Positions 52,032 through 61,028 of a stretch of 64,000 nt of DNA are shown piece after piece (position 1 is the first letter of the stretch; each line of letters begins with the position of its first letter). The notes below the pieces were generated by a model. The model had not been told where the DNA came from. It worked only from the letters and a program-made list of their open reading frames with translations, and did not search any database. The translations under genes were made by a program, and so were the position numbers. Origin of the DNA: Devosia nitrariae (lineage in GTDB: Bacteria; Pseudomonadota; Alphaproteobacteria; Rhizobiales; Devosiaceae); the NCBI RefSeq assembly GCF_030160115.1, contig NZ_BSNS01000002.1:248001-312000 (forward strand). Reading direction: 5' to 3'.

Positions 52032-54551
52032 TTGCAGCATTTGGCCCGCCGGATTCCCACATTGCGCTACCCGCTCGAGCTTCATCCGACGATCGCGGCC
52101 TGGTTCGCCGGCAAGGGCTGGGCGCCCCGACAGCATCAGCTCGACGTCCTGGAGAGCTGGCAGGCGGGCGCCTCGGCGCTGCTGATCGCCCCGACCGGAG
52201 CGGGCAAGACGCTCGCTGGGTTCCTGCCGACACTGACCGACCTCATCGAGACGCCGCACGACGGCCTGCACACGCTCTACATCTCTCCGCTGAAAGCGCT
52301 GGCCGTGGACGTCGCGCGCAACCTGACCATCCCAATCGGCGAGATGGGTCTCAAGATGCGGGTCGAAACGCGCACCGGAGACACGCCGGCGGCGCGGCGG
52401 CAGCGGCAACGGTTCGATCCACCCAGCATCCTTTTGACCACGCCCGAGCAGATCGCCCTGCTCCTCAGCCATCCGGATGCCGTGCAGCTTTTCGGTTCCT
52501 TAAAGCGGATTGTCCTCGACGAGTTGCATGCGCTCGTCACCTCCAAGCGCGGCGAGCTGCTGTCACTCGCCATCGCGCGGATCGCCGTGCTCGCCCCGCA
52601 GATGCGGATCACGGCGCTTTCGGCAACCGTCGCGCGGCCAGATCTCCTGCGCGAGTGGATCGCGCTCCCCGCGCCGCAGGCGCCGGCGCACCTGCTGAAG
52701 GCCACCGGCGGGGCGCCACCCGAGCTTTCCATCCTCGACACCGAGGACCGCCTGCCCTGGGCCGGCCATTCGGCCGCCTGGGCGGTGCCAGCGCTCTACG
52801 AGACGATCAAACGCCATCGCACAACGCTGCTCTTCGTCAACACCCGCTCGCAGGCGGAAATGCTCTTCCAGAATCTCTGGGCGATGAACGAGGACATGCT
52901 TGCCATCGCGCTGCACCACGGCTCGCTCTCGGTCGAGCAGCGGCGCAAAGTCGAGAGCGCCATGGTGCGCGGGGACCTCAAGGCGGTCGTCTGCACCTCG
53001 ACGCTCGACCTCGGCATCGACTGGGGCGACGTCGACCTCGTCGTGCAGGTCGGAGCGCCCAAGGGCTCCTCGCGCATGCTGCAGCGCATCGGGCGCGCCA
53101 ATCACCGGCTCGACGAGCCGTCCAAGGCCCTGCTGGTGCCCTCCAACCGCTTCGAGGTGCTCGAATGCGAGGCGGCAGTCGAGGCGGTTGCCGAGAACCA
53201 CCAGGACAGCGAGGACCCGACGACGGGAGGCTATGACGTTCTGGCCCAGCACGTTCTGGGCCGGGCCTGCGCCGGTCCGTTCGATGCCGACGACCTCTTT
53301 GCCGAAGTGACCCGGGCCTGGCCTTATCGCGAGCTGCCGCGCAGTCAGTTCGACCGCATCCTCGATTTCGTCGCGACCGGCGGCTATGCGCTGCGCGCCT
53401 ATGAGCGCTATGCACGGCTGCGCCGCACTCCCGAGGGTCTCTGGCGCATCGCCAATCCGCAGACCGCCCAGCAATACCGGCTGAACGTCGGCACCATCAT
53501 CGAGGAGCCGATGGTGCGCATACGCCTCGTGCGTGGGCGGGGCTTCCGCAAGGGCGCGACCAGTGGGCCAATCAGCCGTGGCGGGCGGGTGCTCGGTGAG
53601 ATGGAGGAGTACTTCTTTACCACCATCGTGCCGGGAGACACCTTCATGTTCGGCGGCGAGATCGTCGCCTTCGAAGGCATGCACGAGAACGAGGCGTTCG
53701 TGTCACGCGCCCAGGCGACAAACCCGAAGATACCATCCTATATGGGCGGCAAGTTTCCTCTCTCGACGTATCTCGCCGACCGCGTGCGCAAGATGCTGGC
53801 GACGCCCGAGGACTGGAGGGCCCTGCCCGATCAAGTCGCCGGCTGGCTGCACCTGCAGCGGGACTTCTCGGTTCTGCCGGGGCGCGAGAGCCTTCTGGTC
53901 GAGACCTTTCCGCGCGAGACGCATAACTATCTCGTTTGCTACCCTTTCGAGGGACGCCTCGCCCACCAGACGCTCGGCATGCTGCTGACCCGCAGGCTCG
54001 AGCGCGCCCGCGCCCGCCCGCTGGGATTCGTTGCCTCCGAATATGCGCTTGCCATCTGGGGGCTCGGCGATCTCTCGGCACTCATCCGCACTGGCCGGCT
54101 GTCGCTCGACGAGCTGTTTTCCGAGGATATGCTCGGCGACGACCTCGAGGCGTGGCTCGATGAATCCGCGCTGATGAAGCGCACGTTCCGCAACTGCGCC
54201 ATTATCGCGGGGCTCATCGAGCGCCGGCACCCGGGCAAGGAAAAGACCGGACGGCAGATCACCATGTCGGCCGACTTGATCTACGATGTGCTCTACGCCC
54301 ATGAGCCCGACCACATCCTGATCCAGGCGACGCGCCGGGACGCGGCGCGCGGGCTTCTCGACATCGAGCGGCTGGGCGAGTGCCTCAAGCGGATCCGCAA
54401 GCATATCGTGCACAAGCCGCTGGACCGAATCTCCCCGCTCGCGGTACCGGTGATGCTGGAGATCGGCAAGGAGCCGATCTTCGGAGAGGCGCGCGAATCC
54501 GCGATGGCGGATGCGGCCGACGAATTGATGCGGGAAGCTCTGGGCGGTTAG
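52032..54551 (+). CDS. ligase-associated DNA damage response DEXH-box helicase (Lhr-like)
   Basis: The 839-residue helicase has motif I LIAPTGAGKTLAGF, Ia TLYISPLKALAVD, II LDELHAL (DELH), III TALSATV, and the C-terminal RecA half with LFVNTRSQAEMLF, STLDLGIDWGDVDLVVQVGA and QRIGRANHR, followed by the winged-helix Lhr core. This is the family linked with an ATP-dependent ligase and MBL-fold exonuclease in DNA repair. No ATG fits; TTG 52032 is the first start, with others a few codons on. PdeM follows after 38 bases. Confidence 0.9.
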   Translation: MQHLARRIPTLRYPLELHPTIAAWFAGKGWAPRQHQLDVLESWQAGASALLIAPTGAGKTLAGFLPTLTDLIETPHDGLHTLYISPLKALAVDVARNLTIPIGEMGLKMRVETRTGDTPAARRQRQRFDPPSILLTTPEQIALLLSHPDAVQLFGSLKRIVLDELHALVTSKRGELLSLAIARIAVLAPQMRITALSATVARPDLLREWIALPAPQAPAHLLKATGGAPPELSILDTEDRLPWAGHSAAWAVPALYETIKRHRTTLLFVNTRSQAEMLFQNLWAMNEDMLAIALHHGSLSVEQRRKVESAMVRGDLKAVVCTSTLDLGIDWGDVDLVVQVGAPKGSSRMLQRIGRANHRLDEPSKALLVPSNRFEVLECEAAVEAVAENHQDSEDPTTGGYDVLAQHVLGRACAGPFDADDLFAEVTRAWPYRELPRSQFDRILDFVATGGYALRAYERYARLRRTPEGLWRIANPQTAQQYRLNVGTIIEEPMVRIRLVRGRGFRKGATSGPISRGGRVLGEMEEYFFTTIVPGDTFMFGGEIVAFEGMHENEAFVSRAQATNPKIPSYMGGKFPLSTYLADRVRKMLATPEDWRALPDQVAGWLHLQRDFSVLPGRESLLVETFPRETHNYLVCYPFEGRLAHQTLGMLLTRRLERARARPLGFVASEYALAIWGLGDLSALIRTGRLSLDELFSEDMLGDDLEAWLDESALMKRTFRNCAIIAGLIERRHPGKEKTGRQITMSADLIYDVLYAHEPDHILIQATRRDAARGLLDIERLGECLKRIRKHIVHKPLDRISPLAVPVMLEIGKEPIFGEARESAMADAADELMREALGG

Positions 54552-54589
54552 TGTTTCAAGGTCAGATCCAAACGAACGAGGCGGAGACC

Positions 54590-55258
54590 GTGTTCATCCG
54601 CTTTGCCGGCCACAGCTTCGAGCCGCTCGCTTCCGGCGCCCTCTACTGGCGGGACGAGAACATGCTGCTCGTTGCCGACCTGCATCTGGAGAAGATGTCG
54701 TCCTTTGCCCGGCGCGGGCAGATGCTGCCGCCCTACGACACGGGGCTGACACTGCGCAGACTCGAGCGCGATATCATCGAAACGGGCGCTGCAACGCTCG
54801 TTGCACTCGGCGACAGCTTCCACCGCGACGAAGGCACCGCCTCTCTGCAGGACATGGACCGTGCGCGTCTCGACGGGCTGATGGAGCGCTGCGAGTGGAT
54901 CTGGCTGTCGGGCAACCATGACCCGGCCCCCCACATGCTCGGTGGGCGATGCCTTGCTCAATTCGCCCATCGCGGCCTCGTGCTGAGACACGAACCGCAG
55001 CGCGCCGCCGAGGGACTGATTGCCGGGCATCTGCATCCGGCGGCCCGGGTCCTGATGAACGGGCGCTCGATACGGCGCGGGTGCTTCGTTCACGACAGCC
55101 GACTGATGGTCATGCCCGCCTATGGCGTTTCGACCGGCAATCTCAACATCCTGTCGCCGGCCTTCATGGGGCTCTTCGCCTGGTCGGAAATCAGGGTGAC
55201 GATGATGGGACGGGACCGGCTCTACACGGTCAGCTCGAAGCGGCTTGTAGGCGGTTAG
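54590..55258 (+). CDS. pdeM: ligase-associated DNA damage response endonuclease PdeM
   Basis: The 222-residue calcineurin-like metallophosphoesterase has DLHLEKMSSFARRG (D-x-H), LGDSFHRDE (GDxxH-type), SGNHDPAP (GNHD) and AGHLHPA (GHxH), the complete metal-binding series. It acts with the preceding helicase in the ligase-associated repair system. I chose GTG 54590 because it follows GCGGAG and starts VFIRFAGHSFEPLASGALYW; GTG 54551 is also open. The partner ligase and exonuclease genes are not in the window. Confidence 0.9.
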   Translation: MFIRFAGHSFEPLASGALYWRDENMLLVADLHLEKMSSFARRGQMLPPYDTGLTLRRLERDIIETGAATLVALGDSFHRDEGTASLQDMDRARLDGLMERCEWIWLSGNHDPAPHMLGGRCLAQFAHRGLVLRHEPQRAAEGLIAGHLHPAARVLMNGRSIRRGCFVHDSRLMVMPAYGVSTGNLNILSPAFMGLFAWSEIRVTMMGRDRLYTVSSKRLVGG

Positions 55259-55264
55259 AGCGCC

Positions 55265-56026
55265 TCAGCGCTTGAAGATCACGCCGCCGAGCCACCCGGT
55301 AAAAAGCGCCAGGGCAACGGCGACCAGGCCGTAGGCGAACGGCTGCTGTGAGGCGCTGACGGCAAGGAAGCGCTCGAAGCCGGTCTTGCGCACCGCAAAG
55401 CCTTCGGCGCGGCGCGCGACGATCTGTCCGTTCTTGAAGACATAGGTCGAGGCGAGATAGGACCCGGGCGGGGCATCGCTTGGCAGCGTCAAGCGTGCCA
55501 CATAGGCGGAAGTGGACAGGAACCGCACGCCGCTCTCGTTGAGGCCGAAGAAGCCCTTCTGGGTCATCAGGCGCACGAGCTCGCGCCCGAAAACGGACGA
55601 CCTCCACCACCCCGCTTCGGTCGAGATGCTCGGCTGGGCCTCGGGCAGGATGTTCTCGACGGCGAGGGTCGTCGGGCTGGTGATATTCAGGAGCTCGCCG
55701 CTCGAGAGCACCTGGAAGAAGCTTGGAAACTCCTCGAACACCACCTGATCGGTATTGAGCCAGATGCCGAACTGGCGCGTCTTCTGCCGCGCCACACGAT
55801 CCTGCGCGGGGCCGGTGACGACGATGACGACGTGGAACGGCCCCTCGACGAAACGCTGTTCGGCGCCGGCCTCCGGCTCGATACTGCCGAAAAAGGTGAT
55901 GCGCTCTCCATCGTAGCTTGAGGTGATCTCGATGAAATCGGTCGACAGCTGCGAGACGAGGCGTTCGGCCGATGCCGGCGAGATGGCGAGCAAGACCGTC
56001 ACCAGTGCCAAAACCAGCCACCTCAT
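55265..56026 (-). CDS. TIGR02186-family membrane protein
   Basis: The 253-residue protein has a signal peptide (LVLALVTVLLAISPASA), a beta-rich periplasmic domain with FIEITSSYDGERITFFGSIE and GPFHVVIVVTGP, and a single C-terminal helix (AYGLVAVALALFTGWLGGVI). This fits the conserved family TIGR02186, found next to TauE/SafE genes in alphaproteobacteria. Its ATG overlaps the TauE stop by four bases. Its role is unknown, probably in the same transport function. Confidence 0.85.
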   Translation of the reverse strand: MRWLVLALVTVLLAISPASAERLVSQLSTDFIEITSSYDGERITFFGSIEPEAGAEQRFVEGPFHVVIVVTGPAQDRVARQKTRQFGIWLNTDQVVFEEFPSFFQVLSSGELLNITSPTTLAVENILPEAQPSISTEAGWWRSSVFGRELVRLMTQKGFFGLNESGVRFLSTSAYVARLTLPSDAPPGSYLASTYVFKNGQIVARRAEGFAVRKTGFERFLAVSASQQPFAYGLVAVALALFTGWLGGVIFKR

Positions 56027-56955
56027 CTTGCGCCTCCCGGCCCGAAGACCGCCATGCTGAAAACATCGGCAGGGGTGAGCACCAGCGAGAGGCCGAAGCG
56101 GATGGCCACGGCAAGGACGAGGATCGCGAGCAGGGCGCGCAGCTGTTCGCCGCGCAGGTATTTGTTGGCCGAGGCGCCGAACTGGGCACCGGCGACGCCG
56201 CCGATCATCAGGCAGAAGGCCAGCAGGATATCGACGCTCTGGCTCTGGACGGCGTGAAGGACTGTCGTTGCCGCCATCATGGCAACGACCTGCAGGAGCG
56301 ATGTGCCGATGACGACGCTGCCCGGTACGCGCAGCAGATAAACAAGCGCCGGCACCATGATGAAGCCACCGCCCACGCCGAGGAGCGAGCCGAGGAAGCC
56401 GATGATCAAACCGATGATCAGCACCGGCAGCACGCTGATATAGAGCCGTGACTTCTTGAACCGCACGCGCATAGGCAGGCCGTGGACCCAGTTGTGCTGG
56501 TGCGGCATGCGCTCGCGCACCACGACGCCGCGCTGCTGCTTGACGATGGCGTTGACCGACTCGATCATCATCAGCGTGCCGACGGATCCCAGCAGCAGCA
56601 GGAAGCCGAGGGCGATGACGAGATCGAGCTGGCCGAGGGCGCGCAGGATCGAGAAAGCGGCAACGCCCCCGAACGCGCCGACAATGCCCGAGAGTACCAG
56701 ATACATGGCCAGATGCATGTCGATGCCGCCGCGTCGGTAGTGGCTCAGCGCTCCCGATGTCGATGCGGCGACCACCTGACCGGTGACCGAGGCGACGGCG
56801 ACAGAGGCCGGCACGCCCGAAAAGATCAGAAGCGGGGTCAGCAGAAAGCCTCCGCCGACACCAAACAGGCCCGAAAGGAATCCGACGGCGCCCCCTATTC
56901 CGATGAGGAAGAAGAGGTTCACGGACAACTCGGCGATCGGCAGATAGATCTGCAA
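56023..56955 (-). CDS. TauE/SafE-family sulfite/organic-anion exporter
   Basis: The 310-residue permease has the two TauE repeats: GIGGAVGFLSGLFGVGGGFL near the N-terminus and LIIGFLGSLLGVGGGFIMVP in the second half, with seven to eight helices. Family members export sulfite, sulfoacetate or sulfolactate. TTG 56955 is likely the start because the first helix follows directly; the frame runs on to 57081 in repeat-rich sequence. It is followed by the TIGR02186 gene. Confidence 0.9.
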   Translation of the reverse strand: MQIYLPIAELSVNLFFLIGIGGAVGFLSGLFGVGGGFLLTPLLIFSGVPASVAVASVTGQVVAASTSGALSHYRRGGIDMHLAMYLVLSGIVGAFGGVAAFSILRALGQLDLVIALGFLLLLGSVGTLMMIESVNAIVKQQRGVVVRERMPHQHNWVHGLPMRVRFKKSRLYISVLPVLIIGLIIGFLGSLLGVGGGFIMVPALVYLLRVPGSVVIGTSLLQVVAMMAATTVLHAVQSQSVDILLAFCLMIGGVAGAQFGASANKYLRGEQLRALLAILVLAVAIRFGLSLVLTPADVFSMAVFGPGGAR

Positions 56956-57154
56956 GGCCTTATTCCGACGACGGCACGAACCAGGAGACCGCGCTGGCGC
57001 GCGGCGGCTCGTACGACAAAAGCTGATCGCCCCCAATCCGTCTTCCGACGGGCTGGAGGCATGCATTTGTTGTATGGTCAAAGGACTTACGGTTCCGTTG
57101 ACGTGCTGTCAAACCAACTCGTAACGCAATGTTGCGGAGCCGGGGCCGGAGCCC

Positions 57155-57253
57155 GGAGCGTGATGCGATCGATGGAGTCGCACCGCTTCGCGCTCCAGCT
57201 TTTGTGGTCGCGGATTGATTGCGAAAAATCGGTTCCCGCGTTTCTCGCACCCC
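57155..57253. repeat. diverged copy of the two-hairpin intergenic repeat
   Basis: GGAGCGTGATGCGATCGATG and GGTCGCGGATTG..TGCGAAAA..CGGTTCCC align with 38803-38895, the CTAGAG-bounded element before metZ. The copy is more degenerate and lacks the outer hexamers. Confidence 0.65.
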
Positions 57254-57369
57254 GAACGCACCGGTTAAGGTGCCGCGCTTTCGAACCGCAAAAGTGATGC
57301 CCACTTTTGCTGAACGCGCCGGTTAAAGTGCCGCGCGTTCGAACCGCAAAAGCGGTGCCCACTTTTGCT
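57254..57369. repeat. 58-bp tandem repeat, two copies
   Basis: Copy 1 (57254-57311) and copy 2 (57312-57369) start GAACGCRCCGGTTAARGTGC and end CCCACTTTTGCT, differing at a handful of positions. A partial third copy (GAACGCG) follows. The block AACCGCAAAAG recurs in each. Confidence 0.85.
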
Positions 57370-57385
57370 GAACGCGCTCCGGGGC

Positions 57386-60300
57386 TCAGACGGGTTGGCT
57401 GCCCAGCACGGCGAGGAGTCTGGGATTGACGGCGCCGCTTTCGCTCATGCCCGTGGCCCGCTCGAATGCCATGATCGCTTCGCGCGTCTTGGGGCCGGAG
57501 AGTCCATCGGCGGTCCCCACATCGTAGCCAAGCTTTGCCAGCGTTTCCTGGACCTTGGTGACCACCTCCCCGTTGGAGATCGCCTCTCCCGGGTTGAAGT
57601 TCTCGTCCCAGGTGCCGATGGGTGCGAAATTGGTCGGCAGGTCGATCGCCGCGGCTTTCCAGCCGGCCACGTCCTCATTGAGACGGCTGACGGCTTCGGC
57701 GCTTAGGGAGCGGGCGATATCGTCGCGTGCCTTGGCGGCGTCTCCATCGCCGCTTTTGGCAGCGAGAGCAAACCATTTGTAGGATTTCTCGAAGTCCTGC
57801 TCGATGCCAAGCCCGCGCGCATAGAGCATGCCCAGATTGAACTGGCTGTCCGTCATGCCGCGCTCGCCGGCCCGCTCGAACCATTCGGCGGCCGTCTCGA
57901 AATCCTGCTCGCCGAGTCCGCCGCTCGCATGAATGGCAGCCAAGTTGTGCATGGCCATTCGATTGCCCGCCTCGGCGGCCCGCTGATACCAGAGGCGGGC
58001 GATGTCGAGATCCTTTTCGACACCATTGCCGCTCTCGTAGAGGTTGCCCAGCCGATATTGGGCGGGCGCGAAGCCCTGGGCGGCCGCCCGTTCGTACCAG
58101 ACCGCGGCCTCTTCGTAGTTCTGCTCGACAGCCCGACCCTCGGTCAGGATGGCAGCGACCTCGAACTGGGCGCGCGCGTCGCCATTGGCGGCGGCTTGAC
58201 GCATCGCCTCGGGGCCGACGCCCTCGGCGGGGGGATCGAAGGTCAACGGGCCGTCGGGCACCGACGGTATGGAGCCGGTCAGAATGTCGCTGGCAGGTTC
58301 GGCGACCGCCGCATCCGTTGCGGCTTCCGTCGCCGCATAAGTCACCGGCTCGTCAGGTTCGAGCACCGGCGGCGTGGCCTGCTGCCGCGGCTTGGCAAAC
58401 CCCGACGCGCCCCGGGGATTGATCGAGGCGGTGGCCGATGCGTCGATCACGTCGCCGACATGCGGCGCTGTGAGCTCCGCGGCCGATTCCAGGCGCTCTG
58501 CGCCGAGCATGGGCGCAATGTCGGGCGCCTTGCCCGACTCAATGGCGTCTTCGTTGCCAACCTGCGGCGCCGGCGGTATGCGATCAGCCCCGAGCCGCTG
58601 CATGGCGAGGTTCAGCGCCAGCGCAGAAACGGCGATCAACGCCGCTGCAAGAAGCAGCGCGCGGCGATTGCGCTTGAGGAAACCGCCCTGCTGCTCGTCG
58701 CCCTCCGGGCCCGCTGAGCCATCCTGCGCCGCTTCGGCATCGACATTCTCGCCGGCAGGCTGGGTCTCGACCTTGCTGCGCCAGCGCCGCCGTTCCTTGC
58801 GCGGTGGCGCCTCACCCGGTGCAGGCGGCTGGATCTCACCTGCCGCACCGCCCGTCTGCGCCTTGTCATCCTGCGGAGTCATGACGCGCGACAGCGCCCG
58901 TCCGATCAGGGAGTTCGAACCCGGCGGGGCGCCGACGGTCTCCTGCTTGGCGCGCTGGGCCCGGCGAGCGGCGGCGATGAATGTGCTCTGCGAGGTCAAA
59001 GGCGCAGAGGCCGCAACCGGTTCGACGCCCTCGCCGGATCGGTTTGGCGCCGCGAACGGATCAGGCCTTGCTTCGGCGAGGCTCGAAACGGGCCGCGGAG
59101 GACGCTCGACGCTTGTCGGATCGAACTCGGGCCGCGAGGCGGGTGCTGCGGCCTTGGGGGACTTTTCGGCAGATGCTCCGGCCGCCTGACGCGGACCATT
59201 CTTGGCCTCGAGCGCCGCACCGACAGGTCCGAGACCGGCAAAGCCGGGATCGACGAGCGGAACTTCCTCGGCCGGATTGGCGGGCATGAGATCGCGCGCG
59301 GGATCGTGCGAAGCGGATTTGCGCGGCGGCGCAGGGAGGTTTTCCGGGTCGGGCTTTGCGGCGGGTGCGGCGGTCGCGGCAGACTGGGTGCGTCCCGCTA
59401 GAACGCTTTCCAGCCGGGTCAGGCGCTCGGCGGTCTCGCGGCCCGCCGTGTTGATCAGCGCGGACATGCGCTTTTCCAAGGCGTCGAGCGTGCCGCCGTC
59501 GACGCCGGCGCGGTCCGAGGGGACCAACTTGCCGACCGCGGCGGACGTGCGTTCGGCCACGAGATCGGCGAGCGCGCCCATGTCCGGCGTGCCCGTCGGA
59601 ACGGCGTCCGACTGCAGCCGCGCCAGGTCGTCGATCTTGATCCCGGTTTCGTCGAGCCGCTGCATCAGGTTTTGCAGCTGCGCCTCGATCTGGCCGACCG
59701 TGGGGGCATCGCCAGGCGAGAGCACTGCACTTGTGTTCAGGGCCTCGATCTGCGACTCGATGCGGGCAAAACGCGGCTCGAGCGCGCCGGTCATTGCGTC
59801 GCGAAGGGCCGCAATATCCCGCCGCAGGTCGGCAACATCCCCATTCTTGTCCTCGAAGCCGCCGATCTGGGCTGCCATGGCATCGATCTTGGCCACAAGC
59901 GCCTGCGGAACGGCGTTCTGACCGTCCTGAATGGCAGCGGTCAAAGCCGCCATTTCGCTGGTCACCCGCTCGAGATCGCCCTGCGAAAGGCCGACATTCT
60001 TTTCTATGGTGTCGATACGGTCGTAGACGTTGCGGATGCCTTCCTCGATCGTGCGCAACGCCGGATCCGAGACCGGCGGGCTCTCGTCGCGCACGATCTC
60101 GCGCTCTATCTGCTGCACCTGCAGCTCGGCGAGCTTGCCGACTGTGGTTGCGAGCTCGTCCAGCCGGTGGTTGACCGCATCGAGATCGACCTTGGGCGTA
60201 TCGGCAACGAGCCTCGCCAGACTTGCCAGCTGCGCTTCGAGGCGCTTGACCTGTCCGGTCTCGCCCACGGCGCCGGCCACAAGTTCGATCACCTGAGTCA

Positions 60301-60814
60301 GTTGCTCGACCTGCAAGGCGATCTCGCGCACGCCGCCCGCATCCTGATGCAGGGTGTGCAGTTCGGTCTCGAGCCGCTCGAGCCGACCCGAGAGGCCGCT
60401 GACCAACCCCGTCAGCTCCGCGAGCTCTCCGCCGCCACCCTCGCGCCGACCGATGATCGGGGCTTGCGCGGCGGTCTGGCGGCTGCGGATTTCGGCGATG
60501 GCCGCGCGCAATTCGTCCGGCTCGCCGGTACCGTTGTCATCGCGGTCGCTGAACCGGTCGACGGCGCGCTTGACAGAACGCAGCGCCTCGCGCCGCCGCT
60601 CCGTGCCCGGCGTTTCGACGACCTGGCTGCGCAGGGCCCGGACGCGGCGTGCGAGACCCTCAATCTGCGGGTCGGCTGCCGACCGGCGCGTATCGTAGCG
60701 GCCCTCCACCTGGTCGAGAAGCGCCACCAGTTCGCCACGCAACGCTTGCCATTCATTCGACTGGGCGTCGGTTTCGGCGTCGGCCGTCTCTGGCAGGGAA
60801 TAAGCGCGGGCCAT
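57386..60814 (-). CDS. podJ: PodJ-like polar localisation protein (coiled coil, TM, Sel1 repeats, peptidoglycan-binding domain)
   Basis: The 1142-residue protein has the PodJ architecture. A long cytoplasmic N-terminal region (~1-460) is coiled coil; a disordered Pro/Ala/Glu-rich part follows. One membrane helix (RALLLAAALIAVSALALNLA, ~712-735) leads to a periplasmic part with about four Sel1-like repeats (~870-1030, such as NYEEAAVWYERAAAQGFAPA). The C-terminal peptidoglycan-binding domain has KVQETLAKLGYDVGTADGLS. PodJ organises the new pole and recruits signalling proteins. The start ATG 60814 (MARAYSLPET) is favoured over 60928. Upstream lie GANTC and CtrA-like sites. Confidence 0.88.
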   Translation of the reverse strand: MARAYSLPETADAETDAQSNEWQALRGELVALLDQVEGRYDTRRSAADPQIEGLARRVRALRSQVVETPGTERRREALRSVKRAVDRFSDRDDNGTGEPDELRAAIAEIRSRQTAAQAPIIGRREGGGGELAELTGLVSGLSGRLERLETELHTLHQDAGGVREIALQVEQLTQVIELVAGAVGETGQVKRLEAQLASLARLVADTPKVDLDAVNHRLDELATTVGKLAELQVQQIEREIVRDESPPVSDPALRTIEEGIRNVYDRIDTIEKNVGLSQGDLERVTSEMAALTAAIQDGQNAVPQALVAKIDAMAAQIGGFEDKNGDVADLRRDIAALRDAMTGALEPRFARIESQIEALNTSAVLSPGDAPTVGQIEAQLQNLMQRLDETGIKIDDLARLQSDAVPTGTPDMGALADLVAERTSAAVGKLVPSDRAGVDGGTLDALEKRMSALINTAGRETAERLTRLESVLAGRTQSAATAAPAAKPDPENLPAPPRKSASHDPARDLMPANPAEEVPLVDPGFAGLGPVGAALEAKNGPRQAAGASAEKSPKAAAPASRPEFDPTSVERPPRPVSSLAEARPDPFAAPNRSGEGVEPVAASAPLTSQSTFIAAARRAQRAKQETVGAPPGSNSLIGRALSRVMTPQDDKAQTGGAAGEIQPPAPGEAPPRKERRRWRSKVETQPAGENVDAEAAQDGSAGPEGDEQQGGFLKRNRRALLLAAALIAVSALALNLAMQRLGADRIPPAPQVGNEDAIESGKAPDIAPMLGAERLESAAELTAPHVGDVIDASATASINPRGASGFAKPRQQATPPVLEPDEPVTYAATEAATDAAVAEPASDILTGSIPSVPDGPLTFDPPAEGVGPEAMRQAAANGDARAQFEVAAILTEGRAVEQNYEEAAVWYERAAAQGFAPAQYRLGNLYESGNGVEKDLDIARLWYQRAAEAGNRMAMHNLAAIHASGGLGEQDFETAAEWFERAGERGMTDSQFNLGMLYARGLGIEQDFEKSYKWFALAAKSGDGDAAKARDDIARSLSAEAVSRLNEDVAGWKAAAIDLPTNFAPIGTWDENFNPGEAISNGEVVTKVQETLAKLGYDVGTADGLSGPKTREAIMAFERATGMSESGAVNPRLLAVLGSQPV

Positions 60815-60851
60815 GGATGTCCCAATCGGATCAAAAAAGCGGAACCCTCGC

Positions 60852-60909
60852 GATTCGGTGCGGAGGTCTGCCCTGCACTCTTGGGAAAACATGGTAAACA
60901 AGCCGTTAA
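60852..60909. promoter_or_regulatory. GANTC and CtrA-like sites upstream of podJ
   Basis: GATTC (60852-60856) is a CcrM site. TAAA-N7-TTAA (60895-60909) matches the CtrA consensus with one mismatch. Both lie within 100 bases of the podJ ATG on the upstream side, a natural place for cell-cycle control. Confidence 0.35.
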
Positions 60910-61028
60910 GTCTTGCCGCAGTTTGCAAACCGCGGGTCGAAATTGGCCGAAAGTCTGGTGCCGGTGCGCTTTACCAAGCGGTCGCGAGCGCGTAGGCAAG
61001 GACTAGATAATTCTGGAGGCGATCGGCC

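Larger units (their letters stand above)
56956..57385. other. repeat-rich intergenic region between podJ and the TauE gene
   Basis: This 430-base gap holds no supported gene. It contains a diverged copy of the two-hairpin element (57155-57253) and two tandem copies of a 58-bp unit (57254-57369), with a partial third. Confidence 0.65.

Noticed and set aside
57254..57369. CRISPR-like array
   Set aside because: The units are contiguous, with no unique spacers, and no cas genes occur in the window.
59672..61006. Plus-strand 444-codon frame opposite podJ
   Set aside because: It is antisense to the podJ coiled-coil region and has the usual shadow composition.
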